The translations under genes and the position numbers were made by a program. A stretch of 64,000 nucleotides of DNA, from contig JAVLRN010000003.1 in assembly GCA_032821775.1 (NCBI GenBank), positions 3,100,001-3,164,000 of the forward strand, written 5' to 3'. Origin of the DNA: Sanguinoderma infundibulare (taxonomy: Eukaryota; Basidiomycota; Agaricomycetes; Polyporales; Polyporaceae). Every line of letters starts with the position of its first letter. Position 1 is the first letter of the stretch. The notes under the pieces are model-generated. The model was not told the origin of the DNA, made no database searches, and was given only the letters and a program-made list of their open reading frames with translations. Positions 21,427 through 32,330 of the stretch are shown in pieces.

Positions 21427-23262
21427 AAAATCCTTGATCCTTCCAGTCGATCAACCTGCGACGAGCTGGTGAACGGAGGCTACCCTCTCGCTCTCGGAAT
21501 TGGTTTCTCGTACGGCCCTTCAAATACGTTTGACCATGAACTTCCCGAAGTAAGTTCGCGTACCTCGTCTCCCAACGGTGTAATGATTATCCCAGGCTAC
21601 CGCACACTTCGTAGATTTTCTCCGCAATTTCTACAGGGTCTTTCCCGAAAACAAAACCATGGACGTGCGTACCAGACCTAACCTGGCCCTTTTTCGTTTC
21701 ACGAGTGCTGACAGCATTCCCGTTCTAGACTTACATTGCTGGGGAGAGTTTTGGAGGGCAGTATATTCCTTATTTTGCCGACGGCATCCTCAACTCCACC
21801 CTGGGCATCCCTCTGAAGGGCATTGCGATTGGCAATGGCTGGATGGACGCGCGAAGACAGTACCCTGCCTACCTCGATTTCGGTTTAAAACATGAGCTCC
21901 TCACAGAAACTTCAGCGGTATGTCAATATCTCAAGGAGAGCGCGCGTGTAACTGACAACTGTTGCGTGACGATTGATAGGCGTACAAGGGCGCTAAGGAA
22001 GCGACAGACTTCTGCAAGGCAGGGCTGGATAAGATTAAAGACAGAGAACCTGTGCATGTCGACGTCTGCGAAAACGTCATGCCGGCCGTAACCGCCGGAA
22101 AGAACCACAGGTACGTGCGTGGTCGCAACTGTAGCAGACAGCGGCTGATTGTCTTGCAACAGGGAGAATGGCATTGAGAAGTGCGTCAACATGTACGACG
22201 TGCGACTTGAGGACACCTCCCCGCAGTGCGGTCTTAACTGGCCACCAGAGCTCGATGGGGTCACCAAGTATCTTGGTGTGCGTCGCCTTAAAGCGTGATG
22301 ACTTGTTGTCGTCTGACGATTTTATTCGCAGCGCCGAGACGTCGTTGCCGCGTTGCATGCAGACCAGGTCCCCGGCAAGTGGGTCGAGTGCAAGAGTCGC
22401 GTTCACATGGAGTTTATGGCGCGGCATTCGGACTCGGCCGTCACCATCATTCCGCGCGTGCTGGGGAAGATCCCGGTTATGCTGTTTGTTGGCGACCAGG
22501 ACCTCATCTACAACTACGTAGGGGTGGAGAGCATGATCCAGGCTATGCATTGGAATGGCGAGACCGGGCTCGGGGTTAGTTCTATGCTGCGAAGAGGGGG
22601 TTAAATGCAGAATTACGCTGACCTCGCTCGAATTCTGCAGAAAGTTCAGATTCAGTCTTGGACTGTGGGCGGTAAACCCGCCGGGACGTGGGTCGCGTCG
22701 CGCAACCTCTCCTACGTCAAGGCACACCTTCCATCAAGCTTAGCCCGCTTGGACGCCCATGCTAATGTGCAATCATGTTGTAGATCTTCAACGCCTCGCA
22801 TATGGTCGGCTATGACCTGCCACATGTCGCTCACGACATGATCCTGCGCTTCATGGGCGTAAACTTCACCGCGATCACCGATGGTTCCGCCCGGATCCCC
22901 AGTGCTGTGGGAGGGGATGCAAAACCGTTGCCCGCCGTGCTCGACGACGCTGCCACACCCACCCCCGTTTCGACGAAGACCCCGGAGCAGGATAAGGCAA
23001 TGTGGGAAGGTACGATTGCCCCTCCCTGTTATCTCTCTTTCTTGTAATGGGCATTAATCACCCTCAACTTCGATTTAGCGTATTACAACGCCGGCTCGGC
23101 CGCGCTCGTCCTCGTCCTCATCGCGATCCTCGTCGGCGTCTTCTTCTGGTGGCGCTCGAAACGGGGGGCGCGCCTTCGCGGGCTCCCCACCTCGACGCCC
23201 GAAGAGCACATCCCGCTCAACTCGACGCTTCCCGACGAGCCCAACGGCGACGGCTTCCGCTC
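21427..23262 (+). pseudogene. 5'-truncated KEX1 copy (relic 3)
   Basis: Nearly identical to KEX1 from within exon 4 to within the last exon, introns included. It keeps GESFGGQYIP, the Asp motif (VGDQDLIYNYVG) and [11 protein letters not shown]. Exons 1-3, with the signal peptide and GGPGCSS, are missing. A 36-bp insertion at 21461-21496 breaks the segment that should read [12 protein letters not shown]. The intron after exon 10 again starts with GC, and its acceptor is TAG instead of CAG. At about 23262 the match to KEX1 ends and the DUF6533-type flank begins; the open frame then runs to a stop near 23383. With no start and no signal peptide it is a pseudogene, but the high similarity shows a recent copy or gene conversion. 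Confidence 0.9.
21461..21496. repeat. 36-bp inverted copy of SPC19 sequence inside KEX1 relic 3
   Basis: The 36 bp are the reverse complement of 20699-20734 (end of SPC19 exon 2 and start of the next intron) with one mismatch. They replace only a few bases of the original KEX1 exon. The same source sequence is also in SPC19 copy B near 31.22-31.26 kb. Confidence 0.9.
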
Positions 23263-23870
23263 GCTCAAGGATAAGGCGCGCGCAAAAGGCGGGGGACTCG
23301 CGTTCATTTCCAGGGCATTCACTTTTACTCCGAGGCTCCCTGATGTTGCAGACCCGACAGTCGTGACTCATATATCGCCATGAGGAGACCCACTCAGCAG
23401 GATGGCCCAAAGCAACAATGCGGTCCAGAATACCCACTGAAGTATGCTGACAAACGGAAATGCTATCTGGATGGCACAACGCAACCCGGTCCTTCCCAGG
23501 GCCCGTTGAGATTCGCCGCAAGGGGACCGACACATCACGCAGTGCTCGCGCTCGAATTGACAAGAAGGGTTTGTATTTCAGAGCGCACCAGCCTGTCATA
23601 ACTTATATGGTAATCTAGAGCAACCATCTAAGAAAGCTGTATACTAGTTAGAGAACAGAGCCACAATCGAAAGGTACCACGCGTTCCATCTAGCATCTAG
23701 CGCTTTCCGGTCCTCTCAGGGAGAGGAGCGAATATGAGTCTAGCAACTTTGAGACCAGCGCGCTTGCCAGAATCTACCAAGCACCACGACGTCTAGTGTA
23801 CATCTATAGACCGAGGACATGAGCCGCAATCTTCGCGGTTAGAGCGAGGTATGACACACCTGCACAACGA
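23263..23870. repeat. Duplicated 3' flank of DUF6533 genes
   Basis: Near-identical to 17.73-18.33 kb, with a small insertion near 23.73 kb. Links KEX1 relic 3 to DUF6533 copy 3. No separate gene is recognised. Confidence 0.75.
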
Positions 23871-25643
23871 TCAGCACGAATTGACCACGCTCGAGGATGC
23901 CTGTCCATTGGCTGCCTCCGGGTGTGAGTTGGGATTGGGATCGTCCGACCCCGATTCCAAGTTCGTAGCGTCTTCCTCGGCGATGGAGGGGTCCGAGCTG
24001 ACGTCGATTGCCTCATGCTACGGGCTAACTTCCCCTGGAGCGGGAAGCGAAGAAGTGATGGAGCCGAGAACGCCATTGAACTTGAGGCTACCAACCTGGA
24101 CAGACGAGAGGGAGTGCTGGTGCACGTTGCCGTTGGCGGCTTCTTGGAGGTCAAAGAAGAAGCGCGAGATGAGTACGGAGGAGGGTTAATGAGTTGGGAC
24201 ATCATGATGAGAAAGAGAAGATGACGACGTACGGTTCAATAAGGGATACGATGTTGCTCGCATTATCAGCGTTGACGGCATCGTTGACTAGGATCTACAT
24301 GGAACTTCAGCATGGATAACAAGGAAATCCGCTGACGTTTAGGCGTACCGGAGACAGGGAGAACGTTAGATGGAGGAGGTTCATGATCAACAGGACGCTG
24401 GAACAAAGTCAGCCCGAGATAGAAAGGGTTCTAGGAGGACAGACATGAAGTACATGACACCTAGCAATGAAATGTTGAATAACATATGCCGGATGATCAC
24501 TGTTTTGCTTACCATTTCTGAAGAGGACCCTTGACAGTGATGTGCTTTGGCCCAGCAACTTCATCTCCCTGGCATTCTTGTACGTCCCACCCCAGGTGAT
24601 GGCTACGACCAGCAGATCCGATACTATGAGACAAAGTCGAGAAATGATCACCACTGGATACAGTAGGAGACTCGGACTTGAGTTCTGGAACACCCCATTG
24701 CAAAAACTGGTGTTTGATGGTACGTACGACTAAAGCAAAGATGTTCCCTTATATCAGTATGTCTGCCTTTGCTTACAATATCATACCCACTGTTGCTCTA
24801 CAGTATCAGAGAGCGTGAACCCTGCAATACAGCCGAGGTCGGGGTCTATGAAGATGGCTGCATAACCCATATTCGTCTGTAGAGGCGAGTGTGTCAGTCT
24901 CACCACCACAATAAACCTCTCGATCCCTGTGAGACTTACATAGTTTATGACCACAGGTGCGAGAGAGAGTATGAAGACGAAGGAGGTGGTCGCCCATCTC
25001 TGACCGCTGAGCGCGTAGGCTCGTAAGACAGAGAACGCTTGTTGAGACATAGGAAATCGTCAACATAGATACTGTGAAGGACGAAAAGCTAGCCAATGGT
25101 GCGTACTGGCCCAGGGAATGTATTGGAAGATCTTCACGATCTCTACACTCCAAAAGTATGATTTACAGCTGCATTCTAGGAGAGCCCAGAAGGTGCTGTT
25201 CGGAGACATGCCAAACCTTACCCCTACAATCTTTTGGGTTCAGCAGGCGTAAACGACAAAGAGTAACAGCACCCACTGCAGCCGTCGTTGGGTTAGGCCA
25301 TGGCCCTATTAATACATTATATGCCAAGGGCACATAACGGTTGAGGTAAAATAGTATGGACGAGACGGTAACTCTACGCCTCCAAAAAAGCTCGACCTCT
25401 TTGTCGAAGGTGATCGCGAACTCGTACACCATAAGGGCTATCCAGCATCGACGATGACATCAGAACGAATGCCGCCACGCTGAGTCTGAGACAGAATCTG
25501 TGGCACACTCACCGGCAGTGACTGTGTCGAAGTAACTTTCCTTTTGACTGGAAGAGATGGAGTAAGTACTTCATGGAGTTGAAGAGAACTACTCACAAGG
25601 AATCAAACCCAGCGATCAACGCAGCGTTATCGGATTTGGACAT
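23871..25643 (-). pseudogene. DUF6533 gene, copy 3, last-exon acceptor deleted
   Basis: Starts at ATG 25643 (MSKSDNAALIAGFDS) and keeps the signature exon YEFAITFDKEVELFWRRR, FYLNRYVPLAYN, the RAYALSGQRW span exon near 25.0 kb and the LLVVAITWGGTYKNAREMK exon near 24.55 kb. Compared with the other copies, about 24 bp are missing near 24.18 kb, just before the last exon. The loss removes the AG acceptor and the first codons (ITAI in copy 5). The exon body that follows is still in a coding-like state down to the stop at 23871. The tail could only be reached through a cryptic acceptor, so this copy is probably damaged but young. Confidence 0.65.
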
Positions 25644-26425
25644 GATTCAGAGAGAGTTGGAGAGCGACTTGATTGAGGGAGGGACCACACCCAAGTCAAC
25701 TCCCGTTATATTCGAGGTCCCCATCCGACAGAAGTTGATGATGTCCATGCTTCAGGACAACCGGCTGTTATAGTCCGGTGTTCAACAACATATGTGGCAG
25801 TAATGCAGCTGAACACTTACCACACAGTGGATGAGGTCCTATCGGCGGAACCAGTTTCCGATTCCACCACCACGTCGTCGGCTCAGTCTACGGGGGTTGC
25901 TACTCTTGCCTGTGATATTTGTATCGCGAAGACGGGAATGCTTCGCAGTCGTCAACTCAACTGTTCGCAGACCAGATGGCCCATATTAGCATGCATCTCC
26001 GCCACCATCTCTTCTATGCGAGTCAATCATCATACCGCATGGCGAGCGAGATGTGTATTATAATAATTTACAATGTGATGATGTCGTGAATGGTTAACTA
26101 TACCGCGTGGTGAATTTGTGCGGAAGTTCTGCTCGAGTTCTGGACTCACAGTCCTGCGGAACTGCGAACGGGTTGTGGTCCGTACCCGTGTCGCCCGCAA
26201 GTGTAGAGGTCGAGGCATGGAGAGGCTGGGGTGGGAATATGGAGGGTAGGTATGTGCGGAGATGGACGGAGAATTCATTAGGTGTGGGGGAAGGATGAAT
26301 GAATGCTTTCGATAGATGTCATGTGCCGAGGGCCGTATGCCGTATGCCGTATGCAGAGTGTCGCATGTGGAATGTATGCTGAGCGTTGAACTGCCAGAAG
26401 CCAGGTGTGTTTGATCCTCGTCCAG
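25644..26425. repeat. Upstream region of DUF6533 copy 3, duplicated TB2 flank
   Basis: About 780 bp that closely parallel 52.95-53.73 and 57.66-58.44 kb, and in part 30.15-30.77 kb. The segment ends at the former stop codon of a TB2/DP1 fragment. It contains the DUF6533 promoter and the TB2 3' UTR; the genes are same-strand in the parent locus. I find no conserved coding frame. Confidence 0.75.
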
Positions 26426-26740
26426 TCAAACTGTGTCCTTCTGAACAGGCTTTGCCGTCGTATTTGGCACCGCCTTAAGTGCAGCACCAGCAGCACCTCC
26501 AGCTGCAGCCTTCTTGACGATGGGCTTGGGACGCTCCTTGGCGACGGTCCACGCGGATGGTGCACGGCCAGCTGCTGCTGCTCCACGAGCCGTGCTTGCG
26601 CCTCGTCCCCGCCTGCGAACCGTGCCCCGGCTGACTCCGCATTGAGGCTTGACCTCGCGTGCCTTTGCCTCAGGACCAGGAACATTGCCGCCATCCGGTT
26701 GGTCGTCACCACCTTCGTGGAGTCCCCTCCGGAGCCCTAA
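26426..26740 (-). pseudogene. TB2/DP1 gene 3' fragment (relic 1)
   Basis: About 310 bp match the last hundred or so codons of the intact TB2/DP1 gene at 58443 onward: the stop codon position, a Lys/Ala/Pro-rich tail, and the RGRG/TARGAA-type Arg-Gly-Ala segment. Similarity ends abruptly near 26.73-26.74 kb and is replaced by amidohydrolase sequence. It lacks the membrane domain and start codon. Confidence 0.8.
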
Positions 26741-27570
26741 ACCTCGTGCGCCATGATCGTCGCGACGTCGCCCGCGCTTGCGGGAGGAACGCCTAGCGCA
26801 TGAGCGCGGTACCGTCCAAGTTTCAGATGTCGAGCGCAAGCCATGAGAGTGACGCGGCCGTCAGGGTGGAGGTCGCCCCCGGCCGTCGAGCCCCACTCTT
26901 CGAGCTTCTCCCGCTGCCATAGTGCCGCTGGACCGCGTGCGCGTCATTGGCCCATTCGCATCGTGGAGCTCTGGCGCGCCGGTGCCCAGACGACGTGGGA
27001 GTCGCACTCGATAGTCGCGTTGAACGCGGCGTCGGTGTGTGCGGGTGCATGAGCGGCGTGGGAGTGGAGTAGTCGAGGACGGTTGTAATACCGTCGTGAT
27101 TTGAGGAAGCCGGTGATGGCGACTTACTCAGAAGTCACTGTCCCTTGAATCGAGCCCGAAAGTGGGATTCGCTTGGTGAGGGAAGTGGCCAAAGTCGGAA
27201 TCTCGGGATACACATACCATAACATATTGATCAAGGGCTCGGCCGGTTGACGGACAGCTGCGCGGAGGTGCTTGAGTTCGGAGCGTCAGACACCCACTTC
27301 AAGTCGCATGGGTTGACTCGCAAGTCCACGCGTTCAGGCGTTTGGAACGAATTTAGGGAACGAGATGAGCGCACCGTACTGGCGAGTGTCGACGAAACCT
27401 CCTAGTCCTGACCGTTGACTTCAATTCCAGGTCCAGACGCGATGCTCCACGCAATGCGGCTGGGGGATCGTGTCGCCAGCACATCCGTGTTGTCTTGAAG
27501 ATCCGGGGTTTGTCGCCCCCTTGGACGAAGATTGGGATGGCGCCACCTTGGAGGAGGTGCTGAAGAGTGG
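26741..27570 (-). pseudogene. Truncated amidohydrolase fragment (relic 1)
   Basis: Diverged copy of the 5' half of the amidohydrolase at 48744-50437. It runs from the region around TAHVV (truncated end, left) through the EWANDAHAVQ segment at about 26.95 kb, the FHAAH region at about 27.05 kb, and on to the former N-terminus near 27.5 kb. The metal-ligand region after TAHVV and the whole C-terminal half are absent, and frames are broken in several places. Its left border joins a TB2/DP1 fragment exactly as at 54.04 kb. Confidence 0.8.
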
Positions 27571-28374
27571 GTTGGCGGCGCGCACTCGAAGGAAGCGTTG
27601 GTGGATGAAGGTGGGTGAGCGCTTCGCTCGCCACAAACGCGCAAAACATGCTGCGGCCCAGGAGTCCGAAGTGCCGCGATCGTCCTCCCAGTACTCTTTC
27701 GCGAAGTTGTTTTTATTTCTCGGCACTGACCTCTGTTTGTCGGACTTGTGTCGGACAACAGACAACGAGCAACTCTGGCCGGGGAACTTACTTTAACTCC
27801 GAGTCTCGCCTGATGTTTGGGGCACAGTAACTCGGACCGTGAATCGCGATGAGGGGACCGACTCGCTGCAGGACCGCCCAAAGTACTAACAAGTAACAAT
27901 GCGGTCCAGAATGCCTGCCGAGCTATTCCACGAACTTAATCACTATATCTGGATGCTATAACGCAACCCGACCCTGCCCAGGGCACATACACAGTCGCCG
28001 CAGGAGGCCACCGTTGGGAAATCGCACGCACGAAATGCTTGCGCCAGAATTGACAATAAGGCTTCGTATTCCAAACGCACCAGCCTGTCATAAGTTATAT
28101 CGTCGTTCAGAACAGCCATCCAAGAAAATAAATACGAGAGAACAAAGCCACATTCAAAAGACACCACACGTTCCATCTAGCGTGTTCCACTCCGCGGTGC
28201 GAACACCAGTCTAACAGCTTCGCGACCAGCGCGCATGCCAGAATCTACCAAGCACCACGAAGTCTAGTGTACATCTATAGACCGAGGACATGAGCCGCAA
28301 TCTTTGCGGTTAGAGCGAGGTATGACACACCTGTGCAACGATCAGCACGAATTGACCGCGCTCGAAGATGCCTA
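27571..28374. repeat. Amidohydrolase upstream region and DUF6533 3' flank, duplicated
   Basis: Parallels 54.97-55.76 kb. The right part, from about 27.77 kb, is the diverged form of the flank at 17.73-18.33 and 23.26-23.87 kb. No gene is recognised. The 108-residue plus-strand frame at 27470-27796 is antisense to the relic. Confidence 0.7.
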
Positions 28375-30147
28375 TCAATTGGCTGCCTCCGGGTAGCTGG
28401 GATTGGGATCGTCCAACCCCGATTCCAAGTTCGCAGTGTCTTCCTCGGCGATGGAGAGATCCGAGCTGATGTCGATTGCCTCATGCTACGGGCTAACTTC
28501 CCCTGGGGCGGGAAGCGAAGAAGTGACGGAGCCGAGAACCGCATTGAACTTGAGGCTGCGAATCTGGACAGACGAGAGGGAGTGCTGGTGGGCGTTGCCG
28601 TTGGCGGCTTCTTGGAGGTCAAAGAAGAAGCGCGAGATGAGGATGGCCGTTATTCTGTATACGGACGCGGAGGATGGGCAATGAGTTGGGACATCATGAA
28701 GAAAAAGAGAAGAAGACGCCGCTGGGGCAGACGTACGGTTCTATAAGGAGTACGATGTTGCTCGCATTATCAGCGCTGACGGCGTTGACTAGGATCTACA
28801 TGGAACTTGAGCACGGGTAACAAGGAAATCCGCTGATATTTAAACGTACCGTAGACAGGGAGAATGCCAGGTGGAGGAGGTTCATTATCAACAGGACACT
28901 GGAACGAAGTCAGCCCGAGATAGAAAGGGTTCTAGGACATACATGAAGTACATGACACCTAGCAATGAAATGTTGGATAACATGATTTATACTGAGCGAT
29001 CACTGTTTTTGCTTACCATTCCTGAAGAGGACCCTTGACAGTGATGTGCTTTGGCCCAGCAACTTCATCTCCTCGGCATTCTTGTATGTTCCAGCCCAAG
29101 TGATAACTAGGACCAACAAATCCGATGCGATGATGCATACTCGAGACACGATAGTGACTGGATAGAATAGGAGACGCAGACTTCAGTTATAGCACACCGC
29201 ATTGCAAAACCTGGGTATAGATGGTACGTACAACTAAAGCAGAAATGTTCCACTGTATTAGCATGTCTGTCTTTCATTACAATATCAGACCTACTCCTGC
29301 TCTACAGCATCAGAGAGCTTGAACTCTGCACTACAGCTGAATTCGGGGTCTACGAAGATGGCTGTATAGCCCATATTCGTCTGTAGAGGCGTGTGTTTCA
29401 GTCTCACCACCGCAATAAACTCTCGATCCCTGTGAGACTTGCGTAGTTTATGACCACAGGCGCGAGAGAGAGTATGAAGACGAAGGCGGCGATCGCCCAT
29501 CTCCGACCGCTGAGCGCGTAGGCTCGTAAGGCAGAGAACGCTTGTTGAGACATACGAAATCGTCAACATAGATATGGTTAAGGATGAAACATTAGCCAAC
29601 GATGCGTACCAGCCCAGGGAACATATTGAAAGATCCCCAGGATCTCTGTGCTCCAAAAGGCTGAATTGCAGCTGGGTTCTAGGTGAGCCCCGAAGGTGCT
29701 GTTCGGAGACGTGCCAATCCCTTACCCCTGCGACCATGTGAGTTTGGCAGCCATGGATGACAGAAAGTAATAGCACGCACTGCAAGAGTCGTTGGGTCAG
29801 GCCATGGCCCTCCGACCACATTATATGCCAATGGCACATAACGGTTGAAGAAAAGTAGGATGGTCGAGACCGTAATTTTACGCCTCCAGAAGAGTTCGAC
29901 CTCTTTGTCGAAGGTGATCATGGACTCGTACACCATAAGGGCTAACCAATATCGACGATGACATCAGCACGAATCCGGCCACGCTGGATCACAGACAGAA
30001 TCTGAGGCACACTCACCGGCAGCGACTGTCACGAAGTAATTTTCTATTCGACTGCAAGAGACGGGGTAAGTACTTCATGGAGTTGAAGGGAACTACTCAC
30101 AAGGAATCAACCTCGGTGATCAACGCAGCGTTATCAGAACTGGACAT
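28375..30147 (-). CDS. DUF6533-domain membrane protein, copy 4, shortened C-terminus
   Basis: Starts at ATG 30147 (MSSSDNAALITEVDS) and keeps the signature exon YESMITFDKEVELFWRRK, LFFNRYVPLAYN, the RAYALSGRRW exon near 29.5 kb and the span/loop exon near 29.1 kb. The last exon has a normal acceptor near 28.65 kb. One codon is missing in the tail and a GGA has become TGA, so the protein stops at 28375 with PEAAN, about eleven residues short of copies 2 and 5. A missing base pair or two near 29.07 kb (TCTCCTCGGCATT compared with TCTCCCTGGCATT) should be checked. Otherwise it looks functional. Confidence 0.65.
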
Positions 30148-30770
30148 GATTCAGAGAGAGTTGGAGAGCGACTTGACTGAGGAGGGCATCGCACCCAAGT
30201 CAACTGCCGCTTTATATTCAACGTTCCCATCGGTCATATCCAAGCTCTAGGACAACCTGCGGTTATAGCCGGGTGTTCAACAAGATATGTGGTAGTAACG
30301 CCACTGAACGCTCACCGTTCGACAGATGCGGTCACTCTATATCCTGATTGCACCGCTACGTCGGCGGCTCAGTCTACTGGATTGCCACTTGTGCCTACGA
30401 TAATTGTATCAGGAAGTTCGCAGTTGTAGACTCATCTTTTCGAAGCCCAGGATTGCATGGCCCACGCCGGCGTCAGCCTCTCTTCTATCCGAGTCAATCA
30501 TTATACCGCATGGCGAGCAATATGTGTATCATAATTTACAATGTGATGATGTCGTGAACGGTTAGCTATGACGCGTGGTGAATTCGTGCGGACGTCCTGC
30601 TCGAGTTCTGGACTCACAATCCTGCCGCAGCCGCGAAAGGGTTAGCGGTCCGTGTCCAAGTGTGAAGGCCGGGGCATGGAAAGGCTCGGATGGGAATATG
30701 AAAGGTAGGTATGTGCGGAGATGTACAGAAATTCCATTAGATATGGGCAAAGATGAAGGTGAATGAATGC
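30148..30770. repeat. Upstream region of DUF6533 copy 4 with TB2-type flank
   Basis: Diverged copy of the flank found at 25.64-26.33, 52.95-53.6 and 57.66-58.33 kb. Near 30.77 kb the match ends and sequence resembling the SPC19 upstream region begins, marking another junction. Confidence 0.65.
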
Positions 30771-30895
30771 CCAGAGCTGGCAGCCGCGCGTATTGACCTC
30801 GTTCAGCCTCCGCGGCGTCGGGGACCCTAGACACACGGAGCGGAGCCTGAATAGTGCTTGGTCTTATTTGCCCGCAGCCACAGCACGCGCCGTGA

Positions 30896-31728
30896 GTGGG
30901 CGCTTCCCGCATCGACCAGGCATCGGACAAGAGCCACCGAGTATCGCGCCTTTCGGTCCACCTGGCAAGGCTTGGTCCCAGGGACTCCATATTTCCAGGG
31001 AACTCAGATCTCCACCGGACCATCGACACCAATGCAACATGCAGCCCGTACCTCCGAGAATGCGTCATGGCTATGGAGGATTGCTGCGACGAGGTGTGCT
31101 CCCTGAGATTTCACTAGATACAGTACATCGGCTGATTGCATGGGTTGAAAGTAGGCGCATGAAGCGCAGGAGCTAATAAGGCAGGGAGCGTGCGACCTTC
31201 CTCGAATGACAAAGGTGCTCGAGAGCGAGAGGGTAGGCTCCGTTCACCAGCTCGTTGAGTTGCTGCGTCGTTGACACGCACGGTATCGCATGCAGGTGTT
31301 CCTCCTCGCAGACGAGGGTACAATACGCAGATACAAAGCGGACTTGACCGACGAGATCGAGCCGCAGATCAACGAGCTCCTCTCCCGCGCAGAGAAGGGC
31401 CTCGAGGTGCTCTTGAAGCGAGAGAGCATACTCCAAGCAAAGGCGGGGATCCTCTCTGTGCTTTGAATTTTCATCGGCTTACATCTGTGCAGGTTGAGGC
31501 CTCCAAGTCTCGCCCACCCTCGAGAACGATGGCGAACACTGCTGGCATGAGCAAGATCAACGTCCGCCGCTTGCAGATGCTCGCTCGACAGCGTCAGCAG
31601 CTTGAAGACGAAGCAGCTCAGCTGCAAGCCGAAGTCGACGCCATGGTGCTGCAATCCTGCCCGCATCCCCACCTCTTTGCGTCCCAACTGACATGTTTTT
31701 CTAGGAACTCGCTGCTATGAAGAAATGA
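30896..31728 (+). CDS. SPC19: DASH complex subunit SPC19, copy B, no good start codon
   Basis: Coding segments end or run at about 30896-31093, 31155-31232, 31296-31442, 31493-31645 and 31705-31728, parallel to copy A. The body is intact: ECVMAMEDCCDE, DLPRMTKVLESER, VFLLADEGTIRRYKADLTDE, the coiled-coil exons and ELAAMKK. In the first exon no ATG precedes the conserved IFPG segment. The frame opens right after a TGA and starts with GTG, while copy A has two ATGs there. The donor after exon 3 is GC (GCGGGG). Either copy B uses an upstream exon I cannot see, or it begins at the internal ATG GCT ATG GAG, losing the N-terminal block, or it is a recent pseudogene. Confidence 0.6.
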
Positions 31729-32139
31729 TCACGACCGATAGGCACCAGGACGTGTGGAACCTTGCCTGTACTTCAGCCGCATCCGTTGTGGGCTTTTTTT
31801 GTTCTACGTTGATGGCGCAAGACGTATGGAGGTGCCGGGGGAAAGAAGTCGTTCACGTCGATAGTCAAGTTGCTAAACAAGCGGGAATGGCAATTGTATC
31901 CGCGCTCCCGATCGTTTTGCTGAGCTAGGGGTTATCCATGGTTGGCATGGGCTTGAGAATGGGTTTGGGCAGAGTGGATCTTGTCTTCCCTAGGCAGACG
32001 TTGATGCAGCTGGAGCCTGGAGGGCGTGTGCAACGAGTGGATCCCATTCAAACGTTCGAACTTCCGCACAGCTTGAGGGAGTTGCCAGATCACGATCACG
32101 TGACTTTGGGGTTTCAATCCTCTGGTAGCGAGATGCGTG
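31729..32139. other. Spacer right of SPC19 copy B
   Basis: About 410 bp with no recognised gene. It separates copy B from the older SPC19 remnant beside the Moco gene. Confidence 0.4.
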
Positions 32140-32330
32140 CAGAGATATCGCAGATGCTCCCTTGACAATAAATTAGAAGCTCTCGAGCAGGAAGGAGCTC
32201 GCTGCAGGGTGCGTTCGTCAATCCCATGGTGTTGCAGTCCTATTCTCCAGGCCTCCCCAGGCCACGTTTTTCTGAGATCTCGGTGCAACGAAGAAATGAT
32301 CACATATTCCCATACGGACGACTCAGGATC
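32140..32330 (+). pseudogene. Old SPC19 3'-end remnant beside the Moco gene
   Basis: The stretch parallels the end of the fourth SPC19 exon, the last intron and the last exon (GAAGAAATGATCAC at the stop region), with many changes and an early TGA. It runs directly into the 3' flank of the Moco gene, the same arrangement copied at 21.1-21.36 kb. This suggests the original SPC19 gene was a convergent neighbour here and its end has decayed. Confidence 0.65.

Noticed and set aside
26823..27050. Short minus-strand frames as new genes
   Set aside because: They are broken pieces of the amidohydrolase copy, recognisable by EWANDAHAVQ.
13936..32330. Transposable element as the carrier of the repeats
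   Set aside because: I found no transposase, integrase or reverse-transcriptase motif, no long terminal repeats, and no clear inverted termini. The repeated parts are pieces of the local genes.
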